A stretch of 5,894 nt of DNA from Pyrinomonadaceae bacterium. Lineage in GTDB: Bacteria; Acidobacteriota; Blastocatellia; Pyrinomonadales; Pyrinomonadaceae. The stretch covers positions 1 to 5,894 of the forward strand of contig JAICPV010000167.1 of assembly GCA_025929655.1 (NCBI GenBank). Direction: 5' to 3'. The notes under the pieces were generated by a model. It was not told the DNA's origin. It made no database searches and saw only the letters and a list, made by a program, of their open reading frames with translations. Positions 1-4,713 of this stretch are shown in pieces. The position numbers were made by a program, and so were the translations under genes. Position 1 is the first letter of the stretch. The number at the start of each line of letters is the position of its first letter.

Positions 1-846
1 ATGCTGCTCGCGCCAGCCGAAGGTGCCCAGGTGATTGAGATAATCGTTATAGAATAGTCGTTTCGCGATCGGTTTGGCGATGATGTTCGCGGGGCGGTAG
101 ACGAGTTTCGTGGAGAGAAAAACGCTCAGTGTCGGCAGTTTCGATAGCTGGTAAAGTACCGGTTGGCTGATCTTCGAGGTGAAGCCTTCGCGGACCGGAT
201 TCACGTACTTTTGGATCCATTCGTTGTTCTCCGCGCCGTAAACCCATGCCGAAATGTGTCCACCTTTTTTTACTTTTCCGGCTAGCGAAATAAACGCCTT
301 TTTCGGATCGGGCGTGTGATGCAAAACGCCGATAGAGAACGCGTAGTCGAATGCTCGTTTGAACGGCAGCTTGAAGATATCGCCTTGCACGATATGTACA
401 TTCTTTAGCTGCTTCGTAGCTTTGAACGCCGATTCCACGCCATCACCGAGGTCGATCCCGACGACCTCTTTCGCCCTCCATGCGGCGGCGAGCTTGGTGT
501 GCCTGCCTTTGCCGCAGCCGCCTTCAAGTACGATCTTGCCTTCGAAGAATTCTGGAGTAACAGGCTGCAGCCAGCCGAGGAATTGATCGTTATACTTCGG
601 ATCTTCCTGTGTGAAATTGGTCCACTGCCAGCCGAAATTTTCGGCGGTCTCTGCCTTGTCTGCCTCTATCTTTCCCAGATCGGCAAAGCGAGGCACGCCT
701 CGCAAGACCTTGTATTCGCGCGAGCATTTCTTGCATGAAAGTACTCCCTCCATGATCTCGCTGCCGTCGTATTTAGAGGCATACGCGAGCAAAATATCGC
801 CGCCGCATTTTGGGCATGCCAATAAATCCAAAAGTCTCTCTTTCAT
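1..846 (-). CDS. Class I SAM-dependent methyltransferase with N-terminal Trm112-like zinc ribbon (3' end cut by window edge)
   Basis: I translated this from the minus strand: 282 codons run open from ATG at 846 to the left edge, with no stop, so the C-terminus is missing. Residues 1-55 form a zinc ribbon like those of the Trm112 family, with CPKC at 11-14 and CKKC at 38-41, followed by the typical GVPRF at 50-54. The Rossmann methyltransferase part follows: SAM motif I is VLEGGCGKGRHT at 106-117, an acidic ribose-binding position is likely at D132 in GIDLG, and the post-motif GVLHHTPDP is at 173-181. Family knowledge makes it a cytosolic methyltransferase using S-adenosylmethionine; the substrate cannot be read from the sequence. 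Zinc-ribbon fusions of this kind often occur with small-molecule, lipid or glycan modification genes, but the left neighbour is not visible. There is no clear Shine-Dalgarno before the ATG, and a palindromic repeat ends 14 nt upstream. Function class is confident; the role is unknown. Confidence 0.9.
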   Translation of the reverse strand, partial: MKERLLDLLACPKCGGDILLAYASKYDGSEIMEGVLSCKKCSREYKVLRGVPRFADLGKIEADKAETAENFGWQWTNFTQEDPKYNDQFLGWLQPVTPEFFEGKIVLEGGCGKGRHTKLAAAWRAKEVVGIDLGDGVESAFKATKQLKNVHIVQGDIFKLPFKRAFDYAFSIGVLHHTPDPKKAFISLAGKVKKGGHISAWVYGAENNEWIQKYVNPVREGFTSKISQPVLYQLSKLPTLSVFLSTKLVYRPANIIAKPIAKRLFYNDYLNHLGTFGWREQH

Positions 847-860
847 TCAAATCAATCGAA

Positions 861-954
861 CGCGGATTTCGCTGATAAAGTGGATCCGCGCGGATCTGAA
901 AGACATATTGCTGCTCAGATCCGTGCAAATCCGCCCTATCCGCGTTCATCCGCG
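861..954. repeat. Imperfect palindromic repeat of helically phased NGGAT units
   Basis: The left arm (861-899) and right arm (915-954) are imperfect inverted copies, matching at about 30 of 40 aligned positions, around a 15-nt centre (900-914). The inner ends match best (CGGATCTGA against TCAGATCCG), as do the outer ends (CGCGGAT). Each arm holds four units of the form NGGAT or a near match: on the plus strand they begin at 863, 872, 881 and 891, and the right arm read on the minus strand repeats the same 9-10 bp spacing. Several mismatches are transitions that G-U pairing would tolerate in RNA, so a transcript could fold into a long hairpin. The element overlaps the 3' end of the acidic-protein gene and lies just upstream of the methyltransferase. 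It resembles dispersed GCGGAT-rich palindromes I associate with environmental bacterial genomes, but copy number cannot be judged from one copy. Confidence 0.8.
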
Positions 955-1440
955 TTTTATTCTTTCCTTAAATTCCTCGTACTCCTTTAACGGGAACGAC
1001 TGCCGCCAGTTGAATTCGAATTCGTCCGTGTCGCGGTCCTGATAGAGTTGTTCGAATGTTACCGCGAACGCGTCGATCGTTTCCTTCAGCGGGCCGGTGT
1101 GTGAGTAAACAAGCTCTCGCTCCTCGCTTTCTCGGTCCTCGGTCGGATATTGATAGATCTCGATAAGCACATTTTCGCCGCTGCGGACGAATCGGAAATC
1201 ATACTCTTCGGGATCTCGATTCCACCGCAGGACATATTCGCTAGAAATTACACCCTCCCTATCGTTCGGGTTTCCGCCTTTGTTCGCCAACGCGGTCAAG
1301 ATCCGCATCAATTCGGGCAACGCCGCCGCATGCGGGGCGTGTGCGGTCGTCGTGTGAAATTCGTTGACGCCGTCGGTGAACCCGATCGACATCCAACCGC
1401 ATTGAGGACTGTTGAAACTAACTTCGAGTTTCTCCGGCAT
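946..1440 (-). CDS. Uncharacterised acidic protein, about 164 residues
   Basis: I do not recognise this family. I chose the ATG at 1440, where the protein begins MPEKLEVSF; the frame stays open to a TTG at 1467, which would add nine residues, and neither start has a convincing Shine-Dalgarno. There is no signal peptide or membrane segment, so it is probably cytosolic. The sequence is rich in Glu, Asp and aromatic residues, with alternating hydrophobic stretches suggesting a mixed alpha/beta fold (for example FRFVRSGENVLIEIYQYP). A helical C-terminal part ends EEFKERIKRG. The last Arg and Gly codons and the TGA stop lie inside the palindromic repeat, so the natural end of the protein may have been changed by that element. 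It is divergent from the gene at 1488 and could be co-transcribed with the methyltransferase 99 bp downstream. A small acidic globular protein could be an immunity or binding protein, but nothing here proves that. Confidence 0.65.
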   Translation of the reverse strand: MPEKLEVSFNSPQCGWMSIGFTDGVNEFHTTTAHAPHAAALPELMRILTALANKGGNPNDREGVISSEYVLRWNRDPEEYDFRFVRSGENVLIEIYQYPTEDRESEERELVYSHTGPLKETIDAFAVTFEQLYQDRDTDEFEFNWRQSFPLKEYEEFKERIKRG

Positions 1441-1487
1441 AAGTGGATTATGGTAACTTTTAGCCAAATAATCGACAAATTACGTAT
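1441..1487. promoter_or_regulatory. Short divergent intergenic region, probable bidirectional promoter
   Basis: These 47 AT-rich bases separate two divergently oriented genes, so promoters for both directions should lie here or inside the flanking coding starts. On the minus strand TTGTCG followed after 17 bp by TACCAT is a weak -35/-10 candidate; on the plus strand AATAAT (1467-1472) is a possible -10 with no good -35. There is no clear Shine-Dalgarno in either direction. The assignment rests mainly on gene arrangement. Confidence 0.35.
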
Positions 1488-1901
1488 ATGGCAGTTCAAG
1501 ATTTTCCCAGAATACTTTCCGGAGATGGCGACTCTCCTGCTACCGCGATCCTATTTGAACGTTGCGATTTGAAAACCCGAAAGATCGCTGAACGACACTA
1601 TATTTCCAAGCGTTTCGGGAAAGAAGGCATTGATTGGACTTCCGGGATTCACATTACGACAACGCCGGGACTGGATCCGTCCGGCGCAAACGCCCTTTCA
1701 GACCTATTCAGGAAAGCATACGAGGAATTCGATGGATCCGATAAAAAAAATGAAAGCATTCGTAAGAACTCCAAGACCGACGAGACGGAACTGCCGGATT
1801 CCGAAATACATGGTCTCTTCAGCCAATGGAATATTGATCTTCGCGACGGCACCGCTAAACGTATTTTTTTCGCCACAAGCAACACAATTTACGACGAGTA
1901 A
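1488..1901 (+). CDS. Uncharacterised 137-residue protein encoded just upstream of thyA
   Basis: I do not recognise this protein. The frame is intact, does not overlap its neighbours and ends 6 bp before the thyA start, so the two are probably one transcription unit. There is no signal peptide or membrane helix. An N-terminal part of about 85 residues looks folded, including a short stretch DWTSGIHITTTPGLDPSG near residues 48-65. A highly charged, probably flexible linker rich in Lys, Asp, Glu and Ser follows around residues 84-103, then a C-terminal segment containing FSQWNIDLRDGTAKRIFFATS. The ATG start has no evident Shine-Dalgarno, so translation may be weak or leaderless. A run of eight A bases (around 1742-1749) and a run of T bases (around 1864-1870) fall inside the gene but the frame continues through both. 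The link with thyA suggests, but does not show, a nucleotide-metabolism role. Confidence 0.65.
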   Translation: MAVQDFPRILSGDGDSPATAILFERCDLKTRKIAERHYISKRFGKEGIDWTSGIHITTTPGLDPSGANALSDLFRKAYEEFDGSDKKNESIRKNSKTDETELPDSEIHGLFSQWNIDLRDGTAKRIFFATSNTIYDE

Positions 1902-1907
1902 AAACGA

Positions 1908-2753
1908 ATGCGCCAATACCACGATCTACTCCGACACATACTTGAAAACGGCACGCGGCACGAGGACCGAACCGGCGTCGGGACGATCTCGACATTTGGC
2001 TACCAGACGCGTTTCGACCTGCGATCGGGTTTCCCCATCGTAACGACGAAAAAAATACCGTTCCGCTGGGTCGCAGAGGAACTGTTCTGGTTCCTGAGTG
2101 GCTCGACGGACGAAGCGGACCTGCGCGCCCGCGGCGTCGATATATGGCAGGAATGGGCGACGGAAGAACAGACGGCGAGGTTTGGCAGAAGCGATGGCGA
2201 CCTTGGCCCGGTTTATGGCTACCTTTGGCGTTCGTTCGGTGGCGACTATCCCAAAATGAACGGCGTCGATCAGATCGCGCGGCTGGTCAACGAGATCGAA
2301 ACGAATCCGAATTCACGCCGCCTGATCGTGACAGGCTGGAATCCGGAAACATGCGACGAAGTCGCCCTTCCGCCCTGCCATACTCTTTTTCAGTTCAAGG
2401 TAGACAACGGCGAGACGCTGCATTGCCAGCTTTATCAACGTTCGGCCGACGCTTTCCTTGGGGTACCGTTCAACATTTCAAGCTACGCGTTACTGACACA
2501 TCTGATCGCGCACGTTTGCGACCTGAAGGTCGGCGAATTCATCCACACATTCGGCGATCTTCACATTTACTCCAACCATCTCAACCAGGTCAACGAACTG
2601 CTTTCCCGGGATCCCTTAACTCTGCCGACCCTTCAAATACAAAACGCCGAGAACCTAAGTGGCCTCGACGGTCTGCTCAATTTCAAATTTGAGAATTTGA
2701 ACCTGGAGAATTATCAGTCCTGGGGTAAGATCGCCGCTCCGGTCGCTGTATAA
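1908..2753 (+). CDS. thyA: Thymidylate synthase (ThyA)
   Basis: This enzyme makes dTMP by reductive methylation of dUMP, using 5,10-methylenetetrahydrofolate as carbon donor and reductant and releasing dihydrofolate; it is a cytosolic homodimer. The 281 residues are slightly longer than the 264 of the E. coli enzyme and look complete. Visible hallmarks, in order, are the phosphate-binding RTGVGT loop (R21), PIVTTKK at 43-49, the FWFLSGSTD segment at 60-68, the catalytic cysteine C157 in LPPCHTLFQF, QRSAD at 177-181, the dUMP-binding FNISSYALL stretch with N189, DLHIYSNH at 217-224, and a C-terminal APVAV that matches the family's closing tail. The insertion relative to the short E. coli form lies around residues 83-100. 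The start gives the expected N-terminal helix; the ribosome site is weak. Having ThyA implies a need for dihydrofolate reductase, but no folA is adjacent; a toxin-antitoxin pair follows. Confidence 0.98.
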   Translation: MRQYHDLLRHILENGTRHEDRTGVGTISTFGYQTRFDLRSGFPIVTTKKIPFRWVAEELFWFLSGSTDEADLRARGVDIWQEWATEEQTARFGRSDGDLGPVYGYLWRSFGGDYPKMNGVDQIARLVNEIETNPNSRRLIVTGWNPETCDEVALPPCHTLFQFKVDNGETLHCQLYQRSADAFLGVPFNISSYALLTHLIAHVCDLKVGEFIHTFGDLHIYSNHLNQVNELLSRDPLTLPTLQIQNAENLSGLDGLLNFKFENLNLENYQSWGKIAAPVAV

Positions 2754-2758
2754 GATCA

Positions 2759-2787
2759 TTTACATACATACACAATATATGTATAAT
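2759..2787 (+). promoter_or_regulatory. Near-consensus sigma-70-type promoter for brnTA
   Basis: TTTACA at 2759-2764 matches five of six bases of the -35 consensus, and TATAAT at 2782-2787 is a perfect -10, with an ideal 17-bp spacer. It is the best promoter match I found in the window. Oddly, the -10 overlaps the first possible brnT start codon (2786), and transcription would be expected to begin near 2794. Either brnT is translated from a leaderless or nearly leaderless message starting at the second ATG (2792), or the toxin is translated mainly from thyA read-through. Confidence 0.6.
2764..2784. promoter_or_regulatory. Inverted repeat in the brnTA promoter, possible BrnA operator
   Basis: ATACATA (2764-2770) and TATGTAT (2778-2784) are perfect 7-bp inverted arms separated by 7 bp. 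They lie between the -35 and -10 boxes and run into the latter, where a bound repressor would block RNA polymerase. BrnA antitoxins are ribbon-helix-helix proteins known to repress their own operon, so this is the natural candidate site; binding is inferred from position and symmetry. The left side also contains tandem TACA steps. Confidence 0.5.
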
Positions 2788-3073
2788 GTCTATGGCCACT
2801 TGGGATGAACGAAAACGCCGACAAGTTATCAAAGATCATCGAATCGACTTTGCAAGGATCGACGATGTTTTTGACGATCCGCATGCGATCTATATTGAGG
2901 ACTTTGATCACAATGACTCTGAAGAACGATGGAAGATCATTGCGCGATCGTCTGAGTATGGTCTAATTTGCGTCGTTATCACATTCCGTGACGAGGACAT
3001 CCATTTAATAACTGCGCGGCACGCAGAAAGGTGGATGGTGAACGACTATGAGGAACAAAGAAAAAGAACTTGA
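2786..3073 (+). CDS. brnT: BrnT family toxin (DUF497), type II toxin-antitoxin system
   Basis: BrnT toxins are small RelE-fold ribonucleases that stop translation by cutting RNA when freed from BrnA. The 95-residue protein fits the family in length and order: TWDERK at 5-10, an HRIDFARIDDVFDDP block at 18-32, an acidic segment then EERW at 46-49, a hydrophobic strand with a Thr-Phe-Arg turn (VVITFRDE, 63-70), the characteristic ITARHAE at 75-81 (usually ISARxA) and a closing YEE at 88-90. The Gly often found after the EER strand appears to be Ala53. The start could be 2786 or 2792; the conserved Trp at residue 6 leaves no later choice. The gene overlaps brnA by 26 bp, toxin first, which is the usual order for this family. 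The TATAAT over its start codon is discussed with the promoter. All expected blocks are present, so it is probably active. Confidence 0.93.
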   Translation: MSMATWDERKRRQVIKDHRIDFARIDDVFDDPHAIYIEDFDHNDSEERWKIIARSSEYGLICVVITFRDEDIHLITARHAERWMVNDYEEQRKRT

Positions 3074-3407
3074 TGATTACTCCGACGAAGTCTACGCGAG
3101 CAGGGAAGAATTTTTCAAACACCACAAGATTCTCAAAGGAAAGGAACGCGAGGACTTAAAAGCTCGCATCGCAAAGGCTCGCGGCGTAAGGAAAAACCGC
3201 GTAACGATATACTTCGATGCCGACATCGTCAAAACCTTCAAAGATATCGGCGAGAAAGAAGGCGTCGGTTACCAGACGTTAATGAACGAAGCGTTGCGCA
3301 GTTTTATAGAGGGTCGCAGCAATGAAGCCGCGCGAGGGGAACTTAAAGAGGAGATCCTTCGAGACAAGAAGTTCCTCAAGAAACTGAAGTCTGCACTTGC
3401 CGCGTGA
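3048..3407 (+). CDS. brnA: BrnA family antitoxin, ribbon-helix-helix DNA-binding protein
   Basis: This is the antitoxin partner: it should bind and neutralise BrnT and repress the shared promoter. The first 47 residues are highly charged and helical, consistent with the toxin-binding part. The ribbon-helix-helix core covers about residues 50-88: strand RVTIYFD (51-57), helix A ADIVKTFKDIGEKEG, and helix B starting with the family motif GYQTLMNEALRSFI (74-87). A C-terminal basic helical tail (LKEEILRDKKFLKKLKSAL) makes the 119-residue protein a little longer than many BrnA proteins. The start lies inside brnT, so translation is probably coupled; a purine-rich AAGGTGG sits about 13 nt upstream. 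The stop is 3 bp from the stop of the convergent OmpA-domain gene, leaving no room for a separate terminator. Confidence 0.92.
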   Translation: MRNKEKELDDYSDEVYASREEFFKHHKILKGKEREDLKARIAKARGVRKNRVTIYFDADIVKTFKDIGEKEGVGYQTLMNEALRSFIEGRSNEAARGELKEEILRDKKFLKKLKSALAA

Positions 3408-3410
3408 CCG

Positions 3411-4649
3411 CTATCGCTTCACGATCGAATACTGAATACGCCGGTTAAGAAACTTTCCTTGCTCTGTATTGTTGTCGAACTTCGGCTGCGTCTCGCCATA
3501 ACCGCGTGTTTGCAATCCTGCGGCGTTAACTCCAAACCTTACTAGAATCGTTTTAACCGCGTTCGCTCGATTGTCCGATAGCGTTTGATTGGACGCATCG
3601 GGGCCTACACTGTCCGTATGGCCGCCAACCTCCAATATCGTACCCGGTTCGCGTGTTTGAAGTTTTTTGATAAAAGTGGCGCCTTTCTGCAAGGCTGCGA
3701 GGCGCTCCGGCGGCACGTCGAATTTATTAGACTCAAAATTAATGATCAGGATGTTCAGAGCCTGGACGAGCTGCTCGTCCGTGAACGGGTCCGGCAGGTC
3801 ATCCAACGCTTTGTTGTAGCAGCGTTCGGCCTTGTCGAATTCGCCCGGCTGGAATGATTCACAGGTTTCGCCCTGTTTTAATGCGACCGCCTGGCAGCGT
3901 GCGATGATCGGTTCGGGCGTTACGCCATTTCCGCCTGTGACTTCGCGCGGTTCGCAGGTGAAATTCGGGTGTGTGATCTTCACCGTCTTGCGTCCGGCGC
4001 GCAAATTCTGAAGCCTGATCGTGCCGTCTTCGTTGGTGACGCCCCACTGAACGTCGTCGACGTATACCGTGCTGCCCGGCGGCGCACTTTTCACTGTCGC
4101 TTCGTATGTGGAGCCGCCCCAGAGGAAGAAGAACCCGACCACCGCGAGCACGACCACAAAGAAAAAGAAGATCACGAGGCCGCCTGTGAGCACCCACACC
4201 CAACCCGGAATTCCGCCCTTTTCCTTTTTCTCCTGTGCTTCTTTAGCAGCCTGCTCAGCCGGTGTCGGCGGAAGCTGCTGGTACTTCGCCTTTTCGGCTT
4301 CGGGTAATTGAAAATACGGCGTCGTCTTGCCGTAGCCGCCCGAATCGGCCGGTGCCGCGCCGAAATCGGCGTCCGGCACGTTGATGTTTGCCCGCGTCGC
4401 TGCCCAGTCTCCGTCTGGCTGTTTACCCGCGCCGGGGAAGATCGTTTTGCCGTAATCTGAGCCGCTTGTGTTGATCGGCTTGATATTCATTACGGTCTTG
4501 CCCCATTCATCGGCAGCGGGCTGCTTAGGGTAATTGTAATTGGTCTTGTCCCAATCCGAGGGTCCGCTTTCATCAGACGTCGGAATATTGATATTGGCGC
4601 GCGTTTTTTCCCAATCGTCGGGCGGCGGATTGTTTCGGGAATCGCTCAA
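3411..4649 (-). CDS. Membrane-anchored PEGA and OmpA-like peptidoglycan-binding protein with repetitive cytoplasmic tail
   Basis: A bitopic envelope protein of 412 residues. Residues 1-145 lack a signal peptide and carry six copies of a DW-x-K-T motif; a basic KKEK (141-144) precedes one long membrane helix (about 149-177), predicting an inside N-terminus and periplasmic C-terminus. Residues 181-252 form a PEGA-type domain (SAPPGSTVYVDD, then the AGRKTVKITHP turn). Residues 266-286 (PGEFDKAERCYNKALDDLP region) resemble one TPR helix pair. From about 298 to the end is an OmpA C-terminal domain with GHTDSVG (343-349), LSDNRANAV (357-365) and NRR (402-404). Asp346 and Arg361 are 15 residues apart, as are the diaminopimelate-binding Asp and Arg of Acinetobacter OmpA, so cell-wall binding is likely. 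Four cysteines (232, 252, 263, 277) lie on the periplasmic side. The start is TTG, with GAGGAG 12 nt upstream and no ATG or GTG alternative nearby. It probably tethers the inner membrane to peptidoglycan or carries a signal across it. Confidence 0.9.
   Translation of the reverse strand: MSDSRNNPPPDDWEKTRANINIPTSDESGPSDWDKTNYNYPKQPAADEWGKTVMNIKPINTSGSDYGKTIFPGAGKQPDGDWAATRANINVPDADFGAAPADSGGYGKTTPYFQLPEAEKAKYQQLPPTPAEQAAKEAQEKKEKGGIPGWVWVLTGGLVIFFFFVVVLAVVGFFFLWGGSTYEATVKSAPPGSTVYVDDVQWGVTNEDGTIRLQNLRAGRKTVKITHPNFTCEPREVTGGNGVTPEPIIARCQAVALKQGETCESFQPGEFDKAERCYNKALDDLPDPFTDEQLVQALNILIINFESNKFDVPPERLAALQKGATFIKKLQTREPGTILEVGGHTDSVGPDASNQTLSDNRANAVKTILVRFGVNAAGLQTRGYGETQPKFDNNTEQGKFLNRRIQYSIVKR
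4302..4619 (-). repeat. Six degenerate DW-x-K-T peptide repeats in the cytoplasmic tail
   Basis: Within the OmpA-domain protein, residues 11-116 contain six spaced copies of an aromatic-x-x-Thr core: DWEKT, DWDKT, EWGKT, DYGKT, DWAAT and GYGKT. The threonines are at 16, 36, 52, 69, 85 and 109, i.e. 16-24 residues apart. Most copies are followed by a hydrophobic, Asn- or Pro-bearing tail such as RANINIP or RANINVP (the first and fifth copies are nearly identical). Linkers are Pro, Gly, Ser and Asp rich, so the tail is probably disordered and the cores act as short linear motifs. Confidence 0.85.
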
Positions 4650-4661
4650 GGTGTAAAAAGG

Positions 4662-4667
4662 CTCCTC
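4662..4667 (-). promoter_or_regulatory. Shine-Dalgarno GAGGAG supporting the TTG start at 4649
   Basis: Read on the minus strand, GAGGAG lies 12 nt before a TTG codon, longer than the usual 5-9 nt. No ATG or GTG occurs nearby in the same frame, and the next in-frame Met is residue 54, inside the repeat array. The site therefore decides the start, though the long spacing together with TTG suggests modest translation. Confidence 0.5.
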
Positions 4668-4713
4668 GGGTGCAGTAGATGCACGGACGAGTTTATCACA
4701 AAAGGGGAAATAG

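Noticed and set aside
861..954. CRISPR array or rho-independent terminator
   Set aside because: The units are too short and lack spacers for CRISPR; the hairpin has a long imperfect stem with no proper T-run after it in the direction of transcription.
611..1042. Plus-strand open frame of 143 codons
   Set aside because: It lies opposite the methyltransferase and the acidic-protein gene and runs through the palindrome; its translation has no recognisable family features.
1150..1572. Plus-strand open frame of 140 codons
   Set aside because: It is antisense to the acidic-protein gene and overlaps the start of the gene at 1488.
1742..1870. Homopolymer runs (A8 and T7) as frameshift sites
   Set aside because: The reading frame stays open with sensible composition through both to a stop just before thyA, so no frameshift is needed.
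1630..2043. Plus-strand open frame of 137 codons across the thyA start
   Set aside because: It overlaps the 1488 gene and the clear thyA N-terminus in another frame; the translation is Arg/Thr rich as expected of a shadow.
2144..2692. Plus-strand open frame of 182 codons inside thyA
   Set aside because: Entirely within thyA in another frame; Arg- and Pro-rich composition is typical of an out-of-frame reading.
3859..4203. Minus-strand open frame of 114 codons inside the OmpA-domain gene
   Set aside because: Same strand, other frame, Arg- and His-rich; the host frame has clear PEGA and membrane features.
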